Counted from the stretch's first letter, positions 22,090-31,173 are shown. The stretch: 64,000 bases of DNA from Nitrosospira multiformis (GCF_900103165.1 NZ_FNKY01000001.1:2728001-2792000), one strand, 5' to 3'. Program-made: numbers and translations. The notes: generated from the letters alone by a model not told the origin.

Positions 22090-22677
22090 TTACTTCTTGA
22101 TGCTCAGTTCATTAATCACATTCTTCACGCCCTCGACTCCACGCGCGATCGCCGTTGCCTGGTCGATCTGAGTCTGATTGTCCACAAAACCGCTAAGCTG
22201 GACCTCACCGTCGCGCGTCACTGCGGCAATATCAAAGCTCTTAATACTCTCATCGGCAAGCAGCGCGGCTTTTACCTTGGCAGTAATGACGGCATCATCT
22301 ATTTTGTCGCCTATCGTCGTCGTGGTAATCTTTAAGTTCATCTTATTGTCCACGTTTTTGACACCCTCGACTCCACGGGCGACCGTAATGGCCCGATCGA
22401 TCTGAGCCTGGTTATCCACAAAACCACTAAGTTGAACCTCGCCTTTGCGTGTCTCGACCTTGATATCAAAACTCTTGACATCCTCATTGGCCAGTAGCGC
22501 CGATTTCACCTTGGTGGTGATGGTGCTGTCATCGATTTCCGTCCCTACTGTGGTTTTAGCCTCGGGCTTAGGCGCCTCAGGCGGCGCCGCTTTCTCCCCG
22601 CTTTTTCCACATCCGGCAATAGATAGCGCGCCGATGAGTGTGATGGTCAGAACGAGTAATCTATTTTTGGTATTCAT
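22090..22677 (-). CDS. Lipoprotein with two BON domains (OsmY-like)
   Basis: 195 aa from ATG 22677 (a TTG five codons upstream is less likely). Signal peptide with lipobox ALSIAGC, a Pro/Lys/Glu linker, then two near-identical BON domains (about 45-115 and 120-195): ALLANEDVKSFDIKV...GEVQLSGFVDN and ALLADESIKSFDIAA...GEVQLSGFVDN, each ending ARGVEGVKNV. BON domains bind phospholipid in OsmY/DolP-like proteins; a periplasmic envelope-stress role is inferred. First gene of the small stress-protein run. The family-3 repeat starts 50 bp upstream. Confidence 0.88.
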   Translation of the reverse strand: MNTKNRLLVLTITLIGALSIAGCGKSGEKAAPPEAPKPEAKTTVGTEIDDSTITTKVKSALLANEDVKSFDIKVETRKGEVQLSGFVDNQAQIDRAITVARGVEGVKNVDNKMNLKITTTTIGDKIDDAVITAKVKAALLADESIKSFDIAAVTRDGEVQLSGFVDNQTQIDQATAIARGVEGVKNVINELSIKK

Positions 22678-22726
22678 GCTTTTTTTCTCCAAAGTTGATT
22701 GAAATTGGAACTGTTAAAAGTACTCT

Positions 22727-22887
22727 CAGCCTGCCGGACTTGAGAAATCGAAGCGAGAAAGCGCCCGGATGGAAACAGATTCTGATGATGCTGCGGGCTG
22801 ATAGTTAATTCTATTAGCCAAAAAAGCGACGAAATACAAACCGGCCAGTTACTTTTACAGCCGATCTCATTCAAGTCCGGCAGGCTG
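22727..22887. repeat. Family-3 inverted-repeat element, copy 3a (complete)
   Basis: 161 bp, non-coding, with perfect 17-bp terminal inverted repeats CAGCCTGCCGGACTTGA and TCAAGTCCGGCAGGCTG. Interior landmarks shared with copies 3b-3d: AATCGAAGCGA near the left end, TTCTATTAGCCAAAAAAGC in the middle, CCGGCCAG and ACAGCCGAT(C/T)(T/C)C near the right end. Upstream of the BON lipoprotein gene, where it may replace or carry promoter sequence. Confidence 0.85.
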
Positions 22888-23352
22888 CCACAGGCATACT
22901 CTGCTCCACGGGTGCAATCATCCCTTTTTGACTCTAACTGATCAGTGCGGTGACACACACAATCAGGAAAATACTAAAAATGGAGCTTAACCAGGCAAAT
23001 AGAACAACTGCCAGAATTGCACACAAAACGATCGACGGGAGTGGTGCGACTTGAGAGTCGAGACTTGGGGCTCGAGATGGATTGGGGATTAATTCGGTTG
23101 ATAAATCACATACAAAGTGAAGACGCCGGTCTGAAGCACTGATGCCTCTTCCCGGCGTGTGATGTGTGACTCTGCGAAAGCAAGACTTAGCTGCTGGAAT
23201 ATCAGGCTGGATTTTTCACGGGGCAGGTAGCCCGGAAGGCCTAAAGGGGAATGGAAATGAATTCCGGATCGCCCAGCTATCAGCGCCCGTCACCATGCCT
23301 TGCGCCGAATTCATTATTCGCTCGACCCGGTTCCATGATGGCACGCCGCCCA
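22888..23352. other. Intergenic stretch with one doubtful small membrane ORF
   Basis: On the minus strand, 22934-23026 could encode about 30 residues (CAILAVVLFAWLSSIFSIFLIV...), a hydrophobic helix, but the only start in reach is TTG with no ribosome-binding site. Nothing else recognised. Confidence 0.3.
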
Positions 23353-23360
23353 AGCTCGCC

Positions 23361-24353
23361 TTATTTGGCTTGTATCTGATCAAAAACGCCGCCATGGGCA
23401 AAATGCCTGCTTTCCGCCAGATTCCAACCGCCAAAAACCTCGTCAACGGTAAATAGATCCATTGATGGGAGTTGCGTCGCGTATTTTGCGGCTATCCTTT
23501 CATCGCGTGGGCGATAGTGGTGTTTACCCGCGATATCCTGAGCTTTGGCGGTATAGAGATAATCGATATACGCTCGAGCCACGTCGCGCTCACCATCGGT
23601 GGCCGCATTGTCCACAATACTGACTGTGGGTTCGGCCATGATCGACATGGACGGAGCGACTACCTCAAACTTGTCGCCACCATGGTCCCTGACAACCCGA
23701 TGAGCTTCGTTTTCCCACACCAGCAGCACGTCGCCGATGCCACGCTCAACAAAGTTTGTCATCGCGTTACGGGTCCCGGCGTCCCCTGCTTTGACATTGG
23801 CAAACAATTTCCTGACAAATTCAAGTGCGCTTGCTTCATTGCCACCGGGTTGCTGGAGCGCATAACCCCATGCCGCCAGATAATTCCAGCGAGCGTCGCT
23901 TGAAGTTTTTGGATTGGGGGTAATCACTTCGACCCCCTGCTGTACGAGATCGTCCCAATCTTTTAGTTGCTTGGGGTTGCCTTTACGCACCAGGAACACA
24001 ATGGTCGAAGTATAGGGCGAGCTTTGCGGCGAAGATCCCTGCCAATCGGGCAAAGTGAATCGGGTATTCTTTTTGAGTGCCTCAGCATCATAAGATAAGG
24101 CAAGTGTAACGACACCAAGCCCATTCATCACGGCACGTACGGGCACGCCGGATCCACCGTGTGCCTGTTTGACCGTAACAGCGACACCGGACCGCGCTTT
24201 CCAGTGCCTGACAAATGCCTCGTTGAAATCCTCGTACATTTCCCACGCGGGATCAGCCTTGCTGCTATAGGAATGCAGGGCGGCGGCGGCAACTCCTAAA
24301 CTAAGCAGAATTACGAGGAGCGCAAAAATAAAATGGGAGCGATATAAACTCAT
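23361..24353 (-). CDS. Sulfate-type ABC transporter substrate-binding protein, orphan
   Basis: 330 aa; periplasmic binding protein of the Sbp/CysP family: signal anchor (FIFALLVILLSLGVAAAA), DPAWEMYEDFNEAFVRHWK, GSGVPVRAVMNGLGVVTLALSYD (oxyanion-binding SG/GG loop), ITPNPKTSSDARWNYLAAWGYAL and the C-terminal MDLFTVDEVFGGW. ATG 24353 is preferred because GGAGG stands 8 nt before it; ATG 24359 would be only 2 nt away. No cysTWA permease or ATPase genes are nearby, so its transport partners lie elsewhere. Ligand could be sulfate, thiosulfate or another oxyanion. Confidence 0.88.
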   Translation of the reverse strand: MSLYRSHFIFALLVILLSLGVAAAALHSYSSKADPAWEMYEDFNEAFVRHWKARSGVAVTVKQAHGGSGVPVRAVMNGLGVVTLALSYDAEALKKNTRFTLPDWQGSSPQSSPYTSTIVFLVRKGNPKQLKDWDDLVQQGVEVITPNPKTSSDARWNYLAAWGYALQQPGGNEASALEFVRKLFANVKAGDAGTRNAMTNFVERGIGDVLLVWENEAHRVVRDHGGDKFEVVAPSMSIMAEPTVSIVDNAATDGERDVARAYIDYLYTAKAQDIAGKHHYRPRDERIAAKYATQLPSMDLFTVDEVFGGWNLAESRHFAHGGVFDQIQAK

Positions 24354-24498
24354 TTTCATTTCCTCCAGAGTAATTACCAGAAAGAAAATCTAGCATTTGT
24401 TTATTTCACAGGTGTTGCATAAAGATGAAGAAATTGAGTAATCGGTCGCCCATCGGTCACCCTTTACTCGGCTGCCTACAGTCCCCCAATCCAATCTA

Positions 24499-24762
24499 GG
24501 GCCTGTTAACACTTATTTCGCACCCGCGTTGCTACACAAAAAACGCGGAGGCAAGGCGCGAAGCTTGGCCATAGTAGGCCTATGGCCAAGCTTCGTAACG
24601 CGGCATCCGCGTTTTTTGTGCGCAACCCGAAGGGACGGGACGGATTTCATCCAGCCCTTCGTTACTCGCCGCTTACGGAGGCCTGCTCCGCCGCGCGGCT
24701 CATGCCTCGTGCTGGATGAAATCCGTCGCCGTCGCGGGTGCAAAATAAGTGTTAACAGGCCC
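24499..24762. mobile_element. MITE copy B (family 1) carrying a nested hairpin, TA-flanked
   Basis: 264 bp, inverted relative to copies A and C, with the same GGGCCTGTTAACACTTATTT ends and TA on each side (24497-24498, 24763-24764). It is 82 bp longer because a family-4 hairpin core sits near its left end. The hairpin is flanked by an inverted duplicate of MITE sequence: TTGCTACACAAAAAACGCGG (24529-24548) against CCGCGTTTTTTGTGCGCAA (24607-24625). Lies between the divergent binding-protein and histidine-kinase genes, 34 bp before the latter's start, so it replaces much of their shared promoter region. Confidence 0.88.
24549..24606. repeat. Family-4 hairpin core inside MITE copy B
   Basis: AGGCAAGGCGCGAAG and AACGCGGCAT bracket a perfect 16-bp inner stem, CGAAGCTTGGCCATAG (24559-24574) with CTATGGCCAAGCTTCG (24580-24595), loop of 5. 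The bracketing words match the units at 13878-14174 and 18421-18519, whereas the outer arms match only the host MITE. Confidence 0.8.
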
Positions 24763-24796
24763 TAGGAGTGCACCGGAAAATTGAATTTGGAAATAA

Positions 24797-26935
24797 ATGG
24801 CAATCCACACGCCTCTACGTATAGAATTTTGCGTTGATGAAACCAGCGAATGGAGCAGAATCCCGGTGAACATAAAAAGCTTTACCAAATTTTCCAATGT
24901 TGCCCTCGCCTTGCTGCTTATTGGAACCGGGGCACTGGTATTTCATTCGCTGAGCATTCAACAAGAAATTTATAGTAACGAGCGGCATCGATTCCGTGCG
25001 GTTCTGCTTGCTGATGAGCTCCTTCAAAGCTCGGAAGACCTCACTAATATGGCGCGCTATTACGTGGTAACCGGGGACCCCAAATATGAGCAATTTTTTT
25101 TCCAGATCCTCGATATCCGCGAGGGTAGGCGGCCACGCCCTCTGAATTATTCCGCTCCTTATTCGCACCTGCTGATTGCGGGCGAAATATCTGTTATGGA
25201 GGAAGGTGACAAGATTCCATTGCTTGAGCTCATGCGCCGGGAGGGTTTCAGCAACGAGGAATTCACCCTGTTGCGGGAATCCAAGGAGAGATCGGACCAA
25301 CTGGCTCTTCTCGAAAAAGAGGCATTCGCGGCCATGAAAGGCCTGTATGACGATGGACAGGGTAATTTTACGGTACACCGTGCGCCGGATCGGGAATTTG
25401 CCATGAATTTGTTATTTGGCGAACGCTATGTCGACAAAAAAGCCGCCATTATGGCGCCGATCCAGAAATTCCTGGATTTATTCAATGAACGCATGCAGAC
25501 TGAATCGAACGTTGGCTCCGCCCGGCTCGAGCGCCAGATCATGTTTGAAATGGTGCTCATTTTCATTACGCTGCTTGCTACGGCGGTGATCATTTTTTAT
25601 ACACGTCTCGGGATATTGCAGCCGTTGGCTGAGCTCGGCCGTCAGGTGGCCGGGATCACGCGCGGCATTCGCCCCAGCCGTCATGGCGGAAGTGTAAGCA
25701 ATGAAGTGGCGGCCCTTGGCGAGGCATTGGTTCTGGCGGACGCGGAGAAGAGACAACTGCTTGAGAATGAACGGTTAGCCAGGAATGAAGCCGAGCGGGC
25801 CAGTCAACTGAAGGACGAATTTCTGGCAACTCTCTCTCATGAACTTAGAACCCCGCTCAACGCGATTCTGGGATGGTCCCAACTCATTTTGAGCGGAAAC
25901 ATGAAAAAAGAGGATATTCATCGGGGCTTGGAAACCATAGAACGGAACGCTCGCGCACAAAACAAGCTCATTGAGGATCTCCTCGAAATGAGTAGTATTA
26001 TTTCTGGAAAGGTCAGACTCGACATGCAGCAATTGGACGCCGCCGCGCTGGTCGAGGCGGCGGTCGAGTCGGTGAATCCGACGGTACAGGCCAAGGGAAT
26101 CATTCTGCAAAAAAACATCGACCGGCACATCGGCCCAGTCTCGGGTGATTCCAACCGGCTTCAGCAGATCTTCTGGAACCTCCTTTCCAATGCAATAAAA
26201 TTTACCCCTAAGGGTGGAAAAATTGAAGTTGTGGTTGAACAGATAGGTTCTTTTCTCGAAGTCAGGATCAACGATTCAGGTCTGGGCATTTCACCCGATT
26301 TTATGCCCTATGTTTTTGACCGCTTCCGGCAAGCCGATGCTTCACTGACCCGGCAGTATGGCGGTCTCGGTCTGGGTCTTGCCATCGTTAAGCAACTGGT
26401 GGAGCTTCATGGTGGAACGGTTCGAGCGGAAAGCGCCGGAATGGGTAAAGGAGCATCATTTATCACAAACCTGCCGCTGGCAACCACTAGTGATAAGCGG
26501 AAAAACGAGCCATCGCCGCTGACACGGGATGCCTTCGAAGGCGATCATTCCGTGCTCTCTGGAGTAAAAGTGCTGGTGATTGACGATGAACTGGACGCAC
26601 GTGAGCTTATCAAGGGAATACTCACTCACTATCAGGCCAGTGTGACCACCGCCGCGACCGCAATACAAGGACTCATGCTTTTACAGACCGGCAAACCCGA
26701 TGTGATTATTAGCGACATTGGCATGCCGGAGAAAAATGGATATCAGTTCATTCGAGACGTGAGAAATCTTTCCGGTGAAAACGGTGGCGAGACACCGGCT
26801 ATCGCGCTTACGGCATTCGCCCGTCCGGAAGACAAAATCAGCGCGATAAATGCCGGTTATCAAGGCCACCTCACCAAACCGGTGGAGCCGCGGGAACTCG
26901 TCGCCGCAATAATCGGCCTGGTTGAACGGCAATGA
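24797..26935 (+). CDS. Hybrid sensor histidine kinase with C-terminal receiver
   Basis: 712 aa membrane kinase. N-terminal transmembrane helix (about 36-55), a ~200-residue extracytoplasmic sensor region of unknown fold, second helix (about 250-272), then the HisKA dimerisation domain with phosphorylated His in [11 protein letters not shown] (near 350). The HATPase domain has [18 protein letters not shown] and [10 protein letters not shown], and the receiver domain (about 590-712) has VIDDELDA, phospho-Asp in [12 protein letters not shown] (near 638), LTAFA and the Lys in TKPVEP. The receiver has no output domain, so the signal must pass to another phosphotransfer protein or the receiver is self-regulatory. 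No partner regulator is adjacent; the PEP-CTERM block lies downstream. Confidence 0.9.
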   Translation: MAIHTPLRIEFCVDETSEWSRIPVNIKSFTKFSNVALALLLIGTGALVFHSLSIQQEIYSNERHRFRAVLLADELLQSSEDLTNMARYYVVTGDPKYEQFFFQILDIREGRRPRPLNYSAPYSHLLIAGEISVMEEGDKIPLLELMRREGFSNEEFTLLRESKERSDQLALLEKEAFAAMKGLYDDGQGNFTVHRAPDREFAMNLLFGERYVDKKAAIMAPIQKFLDLFNERMQTESNVGSARLERQIMFEMVLIFITLLATAVIIFYTRLGILQPLAELGRQVAGITRGIRPSRHGGSVSNEVAALGEALVLADAEKRQLLENERLARNEAERASQLKDEFLATLSHELRTPLNAILGWSQLILSGNMKKEDIHRGLETIERNARAQNKLIEDLLEMSSIISGKVRLDMQQLDAAALVEAAVESVNPTVQAKGIILQKNIDRHIGPVSGDSNRLQQIFWNLLSNAIKFTPKGGKIEVVVEQIGSFLEVRINDSGLGISPDFMPYVFDRFRQADASLTRQYGGLGLGLAIVKQLVELHGGTVRAESAGMGKGASFITNLPLATTSDKRKNEPSPLTRDAFEGDHSVLSGVKVLVIDDELDARELIKGILTHYQASVTTAATAIQGLMLLQTGKPDVIISDIGMPEKNGYQFIRDVRNLSGENGGETPAIALTAFARPEDKISAINAGYQGHLTKPVEPRELVAAIIGLVERQ

Positions 26936-27142
26936 AAGCCGCCACCACCCATTGATCCCCGCCATAGCGTATTCCCTGTTTTATAATTATGCTGAACAAA
27001 TAATAGGGATGTAACCTGCTGGAAGTCTCTCTGAAGCTTTATCGAGACATCTCCCAAGACCGGCTTGATAGTCATTTCAAGCTCCTGCCTTCACCATAAA
27101 TATAGATCTAATTTCTCTCGCAGTTCCTGCATCAATTAGATT

Positions 27143-27161
27143 TATGTCATATTATGACATA
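27143..27161. promoter_or_regulatory. 19-bp palindrome TATGTCATATTATGACATA (operator candidate)
   Basis: Perfect 9-bp half-sites TATGTCATA and TATGACATA around one central T, 240 bp before the first PEP-CTERM start. Shape and length fit a homodimeric regulator site; no regulator can be named. Confidence 0.5.
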
Positions 27162-27227
27162 TGGAAATCCTTTGCTCTTTTCCCTTCCATTTTGGTTACA
27201 AGCTTTCTGGTATTGATTATGCGACAT

Positions 27228-27262
27228 ATTGCCGCATGCGTCAATTTGTCACATGCGGCAAT
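27228..27262. repeat. Dyad ATTGCCGCATG / CATGCGGCAAT in a motif cluster
   Basis: Perfect 11-bp arms separated by 13 bp (CGTCAATTTGTCA). Flanked by GCGACATATTGCC on the left and GCGACAATATGCCACA on the right, which look like further copies of the same half-site. The words also occur at 21758-21788 and 31174-31206. Confidence 0.6.
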
Positions 27263-27318
27263 TTGACACACGCGACAATATGCCACATTGATTTATCGAT
27301 ATGAATAATAAATACTCG

Positions 27319-27356
27319 GCTGCATCGGTTTTGCTGATCAACCTGGCCGATGCAGC
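27319..27356 (+). promoter_or_regulatory. 10-bp stem-loop in the leader of the first PEP-CTERM gene
   Basis: GCTGCATCGG (27319-27328) pairs perfectly with CCGATGCAGC (27347-27356) across an 18-nt loop, followed by ATTTGTTT. It ends 45 nt before the start codon. Could be an attenuator or a 5' mRNA stabiliser; the T-run is poor for an intrinsic terminator. Confidence 0.45.
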
Positions 27357-27400
27357 ATTTGTTTCCACTTTATCAAACCATATCAATCGAGAGACTTTGT

Positions 27401-28198
27401 ATGAAAAAATCACTTAAATACGCACTTTTCGTGGCTGGAATGACTTCCCTGCCCGCGATGGCCCACATCGGCTATACCGGCCGCAATTTCGGCACCTTTG
27501 ACGACACTTACGCCATGTCCACCCGGTCGGACCAGGCGGTGACGGGTAACTACGGCTGGATCGACGGAACAGATGCCGACTACGGCGATGCGCATAAAAC
27601 ACTCGCGTACCGGTTTACATTGCTTGACCCCACCGACGTGACGCTCTCATTCCAGCAGGCAACTTCTCAAGTCACCGACCATAGCGGCAATGTCTCCACT
27701 TCGCAACTCGGACTGATGCCTGGTTTCTCGCTCTTTCAGGGACTTGCACACGTTGCCCCGATGGGGGCGGATTATGATTCTTCGGACATATCCAAGGCCA
27801 ACCGGCCTGATTATTCTGAAGGCTCATTCAGAGCACTGAACGACTGGAAAATCGGTAACGCCCCGGATACCGTCAATGGCATACCTGCCGCCTTGAGTTT
27901 CTTCAAATATATCGGTCATGCCTATGACGGTACAGGCTTTGGCTCGGATGGCACAGCGGACGGTATGGTGTCGCATACTTTCATGAACCTGGCACCCGGT
28001 GATTACTCGGTATTCCTGGGGGGAGCGGACTATCTGTCTCAGGACATCTCCAACCCAAATCTTCTGAATAAATATGGTGTTACCGGCACCTTGGTAGCCG
28101 GTGTGGTACCCGAACCTGAAACCTACGCCATGCTCCTGGCGGGACTGGGGTTGATGGGCGCTATGGTACGCCGGCGTAAATCACGTGGGAATACCTAG
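27401..28198 (+). CDS. PEP-CTERM sorting domain protein 1
   Basis: 265 aa exported protein. Signal peptide MKKSLKYALFVAGMTSLPAMA, a 210-residue domain of unknown fold beginning HIGYTGRNFGTF, and a C-terminal sorting signal: VVPEPETYAMLLAGLGLMGAMVRRRK, i.e. PEP motif, hydrophobic helix, basic tail. This signal is cut by exosortase (EpsH/XrtA) and linked to surface or exopolysaccharide export in Gram-negatives; no exosortase gene is in the window. The frame is open 17 codons upstream but ATG 27401 starts a classical signal peptide. Followed by a second PEP-CTERM gene with an almost identical tail. Confidence 0.88.
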   Translation: MKKSLKYALFVAGMTSLPAMAHIGYTGRNFGTFDDTYAMSTRSDQAVTGNYGWIDGTDADYGDAHKTLAYRFTLLDPTDVTLSFQQATSQVTDHSGNVSTSQLGLMPGFSLFQGLAHVAPMGADYDSSDISKANRPDYSEGSFRALNDWKIGNAPDTVNGIPAALSFFKYIGHAYDGTGFGSDGTADGMVSHTFMNLAPGDYSVFLGGADYLSQDISNPNLLNKYGVTGTLVAGVVPEPETYAMLLAGLGLMGAMVRRRKSRGNT

Positions 28199-28283
28199 GC
28201 AATGCCTGTAGCGCCTAAACAATTTCCGCTTCCCTCGTCCATCTATCCCGATGTTACGAGTTTATTCCAAGGAGAAATTAATC

Positions 28284-28949
28284 ATGAATAGATTCAAGAA
28301 ACGCCTGAGGCTGGCTGTCGCAAGTTCTGTGGCAGGCTCCCTGCTCGCCCTTGCGCCTGTGACTCACGCGGCGCCCAATACTTTTGATGACAACACATTC
28401 GGAGTGGCTTACGGTGTTTCAAACGGGGGGAGCAATCCCTTCTTTCCGATTTTTCAAGCCGATGCCACAGGCAGCGCGAGCTCCGTTGAGGTTGCCAATG
28501 CGTCTGGCTGGACCGTGGATACCATGGGTAACACCTTATCACTCACCTGGAACAAGGCTGCCGAATTCATGAATTCCGGCAGCCCCGCATTTATCGGCTT
28601 CAAGATCACCGATACCGGCAACCACTTGGCCGATTTCCTGGGTGCTTCAGTCACGAATACGACTTACACCCCTTCAACCTATGGCAATCTGGTGGAAGGA
28701 TTTGACCAAGCCCATGTAACATTCGACGCAAATAATATTTATGTCAACCTGAACACAGCCATGTGGCATGCCGCCCCCATGGCCAGCATGGGTGATCCCT
28801 TGCGTGATCACATTGCGTTGTCCGTGAACTTTCAATCGGCACCTCCCATTCCCGAACCGGAAACTTATGCCATGTTGTTGGCAGGCCTGGGTCTGATGGG
28901 CGCTATCGTCAGGAGGCACCAACGCAGTCTTGGCAATCATGGCGAATAA
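28284..28949 (+). CDS. PEP-CTERM sorting domain protein 2
   Basis: 221 aa: signal peptide (MNRFKKRLRLAVASSVAGSLLALAPVTHA), a mature domain of unknown function (APNTFDDNTFGVAYG ... ALSVNFQ), and the sorting signal IPEPETYAMLLAGLGLMGAIVRRHQR. ATG 28284 has CAAGGAGAAA about 10 nt upstream; the 11 codons above it lack family character. The mature part is not obviously related to protein 1; only the tails match. Lies 51 bp before the start region of the TonB receptor gene, so co-transcription is plausible. Confidence 0.87.
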   Translation: MNRFKKRLRLAVASSVAGSLLALAPVTHAAPNTFDDNTFGVAYGVSNGGSNPFFPIFQADATGSASSVEVANASGWTVDTMGNTLSLTWNKAAEFMNSGSPAFIGFKITDTGNHLADFLGASVTNTTYTPSTYGNLVEGFDQAHVTFDANNIYVNLNTAMWHAAPMASMGDPLRDHIALSVNFQSAPPIPEPETYAMLLAGLGLMGAIVRRHQRSLGNHGE

Positions 28950-29009
28950 ACCGGCATAAACCATCGTTGACAACAAAGGCCGCTCCCAACCGGGCGGCCT
29001 TTGTTTGTC

Positions 29010-31148
29010 ATGCCGTACTGGCACTTTTATGCGCCTGTTTGTATCTCGTTAATCCGACCGCAAGTTTATTACATCCCATTGACAAACTTCTTTACACATT
29101 TATTCCTCAGATGGCAGGCGTTTGCTTTTGCCTGGCCGTTTCTTGCCATTCTGGCGGGCGAGGCGACGGGACAAGAAGTCCTGCGCGAAATCAATGTAAC
29201 CTCCAATCGGGCGGTAAAGGAGCCCCTGGTAGAGAGCGAATCCCTTAAATGGATCAAGCGTCCAAGCAGCGATGCGGGCGAGTATCTGCAACAAAAACCT
29301 GAATTCTCCTCCACCAGGATCGGCGGCACGGCGGGGACCGTATTCCTGCGTGGCCTCGGTGGCCCCCGTTTGGGAATTGTCATGAATGATAGTTTGGAAG
29401 AAGCCGGGGCCAATCACGGTACGGACCCCGGTACTTCCTATATCCAGCCTGATGCCCACGATCATATAACCGTGGTGAAGGGACCGAATAGCGTGCTCTA
29501 TGGCTCCAGCATGGGGGGCCTGGTGATATTCAACGAAACGCCCAAGAAATTCGACAAACCTGGCGTACGTGTCCGGGCGGTTGGAGGGATGGGCAGCTTT
29601 GGCCGCCGCGATTTGACAATGGATGCCACGGTGGGGGCTCCGCTGGTTCAGTTACGGGGCGTTGTCAACTTTACCCGGGGCGACAATTACAAAGATGGTT
29701 CAGGCAGGGAAGTTTTCTCCTTTTTCAAGCGGGATTCCAACAAGCTGATCGCCACGTTCACGCCGACTTCGAACGTTACCGCTGAACTCAGCGCGGAGCA
29801 AGGTGATGCCCAGGTCGCATTCCCGGCTTTTTCCCTGATGGGGGACGGCATTCACTTCAAGCGGCAAATCCTCGGAAGCCGCTTCACGGTAGCAAATATC
29901 ACCAATAAATTCCGAAAACTGGAGGTGCAGTTCTTCGACCGGGACCTCGATCACCTGATGGACAATTTTACTCTCAGGCCGGTAACGGTCCAAGTACTTA
30001 ATCCGGATCCGCCGGGCCCATTAATCACCAATACCAATCGCAGAACCCTGAGGCAGAAGTTTCGAGGGCGATCGGCAAGGATTGCGGCTACATTTGATTT
30101 GAATGCCGCAACCGAGGTCATTATCGGATACGAACACAGGGACAACAAATATGCCGGCAACAATCAAACAGTCGGAACCCTTTGCATCATCACGACCTGT
30201 ACCACCAACGACATTTTTTCTCCTTTCTATGATTTGCATACGATCAGTAATTCGATGTTCTCCGAAGCTACACACCTCGTTAATGCTACGACCACGCTTA
30301 AATTTGGCGTGCGCCGGGAGTATTTTCATACGCGGGCGGGAGACTTGTTTACTTTTCTGGGAGCTCCCCTCGATACCTCGAATGGCCAACGTGATGATAC
30401 GCCTACCAGCACGTTCATCCGTCTTGAAAAAGAGATGCTGCCCGCTACGGTCGCCTTTATCGCTCTGGCTAACGGCGAGCGCCCGGCCAGTAATCTCGAA
30501 CGCGCCAGCTTCAACGGATTCAATCTAAAAAAAGAAAAGAACCGTGAAATAAATATCGGTTTGAGTGTGGATCGTCCCACCTGGCAAGCGTCGGTTACCG
30601 CATTCGGCAGCCGTATCAACGACTATATTCTGATTAATCAGGGTGTCATCTCAGCCAATGTGGACGTTGATCGCGTTGGCGCTGAAGTCGATCTGGTGAA
30701 GCAGATAACACCCAACTGGAGACTATTCGGTAACCTTGCCTGGATCAGGGCTGAGAATCTTACCGGCCACGGCCACGGCTCCGTCCCCCTGGCCCAGACA
30801 CCGCCGCTGGATAGCAGATTCGGTGCAATATTCCAGCAAGGAACATTCTCCCTCACATTAGGGGGACGTGTCGTAATGAAACAGGATCGTATCGATCCGG
30901 GTTTCGGAAATTCGCTCGGTATTGACAATCCGACCACCACACCGGGGTTTGAAACAGCCAACGTCTCGATGTCCTGGAAACCGCAGAAATACGTTCAGTT
31001 AAGCATGGGCGTCGAAAATATCTTCAACCGCACCTATTTTGAACACCTCAGCCGCAGAATGGGGGACATACCACCGGGATTTGTGAATCTTGGACGGGTC
31101 TATGAACCGGGACGCGCGGCGTGGTTCAGGATAGTCTTCAATATGTAA
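29010..31148 (+). CDS. TonB-dependent receptor, copper (OprC/NosA) type
   Basis: Outer-membrane beta-barrel with an N-terminal plug. Plug features: VFLRGLGGPRLGIVMND, NHGTDPGTSYIQPDAHDHI and VVKGPNSVLYGSSMGGLVIF; then FDKPGVRVRAVGGMGSFGRRD and NYKDGSGREV, which resemble the TonB-dependent copper receptor family. Barrel ends with aromatic AAWFRIVFNM. Start is uncertain: ATG 29010 (712 aa) leaves a long n-region; TTG 29079 would give a neater signal peptide (NFFTHLFLRW...LAILAGEATG). Copper import fits the demand of ammonia monooxygenase, but the substrate is an inference from similarity. Followed closely by the CTCC sialidase-fold gene. Confidence 0.82.
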   Translation: MPYWHFYAPVCISLIRPQVYYIPLTNFFTHLFLRWQAFAFAWPFLAILAGEATGQEVLREINVTSNRAVKEPLVESESLKWIKRPSSDAGEYLQQKPEFSSTRIGGTAGTVFLRGLGGPRLGIVMNDSLEEAGANHGTDPGTSYIQPDAHDHITVVKGPNSVLYGSSMGGLVIFNETPKKFDKPGVRVRAVGGMGSFGRRDLTMDATVGAPLVQLRGVVNFTRGDNYKDGSGREVFSFFKRDSNKLIATFTPTSNVTAELSAEQGDAQVAFPAFSLMGDGIHFKRQILGSRFTVANITNKFRKLEVQFFDRDLDHLMDNFTLRPVTVQVLNPDPPGPLITNTNRRTLRQKFRGRSARIAATFDLNAATEVIIGYEHRDNKYAGNNQTVGTLCIITTCTTNDIFSPFYDLHTISNSMFSEATHLVNATTTLKFGVRREYFHTRAGDLFTFLGAPLDTSNGQRDDTPTSTFIRLEKEMLPATVAFIALANGERPASNLERASFNGFNLKKEKNREINIGLSVDRPTWQASVTAFGSRINDYILINQGVISANVDVDRVGAEVDLVKQITPNWRLFGNLAWIRAENLTGHGHGSVPLAQTPPLDSRFGAIFQQGTFSLTLGGRVVMKQDRIDPGFGNSLGIDNPTTTPGFETANVSMSWKPQKYVQLSMGVENIFNRTYFEHLSRRMGDIPPGFVNLGRVYEPGRAAWFRIVFNM

Positions 31149-31173
31149 GCTGGCAACATAACGTCCGGGAGGT

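Larger units (their letters stand above)
26936..27400. promoter_or_regulatory. Regulatory-looking leader upstream of the PEP-CTERM block
   Basis: 465 bp with no gene but unusually rich in palindromes. A perfect 19-bp palindrome TATGTCATATTATGACATA lies at 27143-27161. At 27221-27290 is a cluster of GCGACAT/ATTGCCGCATG/TGTCAC/CATGCGGCAAT/GCGACAATATGCCACA words. A 10-bp stem-loop lies at 27319-27356. Related GCGACAAATTGTCGC stands upstream of the sialidase-fold gene. No sigma-70 or sigma-54 promoter could be assigned with confidence. Confidence 0.5.

Noticed and set aside
22934-23026. Possible 30-aa hydrophobic peptide
   Set aside because: Only a TTG start, no ribosome-binding site, no recognisable relative.
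27329-27360. Sigma-54 type -24/-12 promoter before the PEP-CTERM gene
   Set aside because: TGGCC...GC elements are present but the GG-to-GC spacing is 10 rather than 12, and the sequence is part of a stem-loop.
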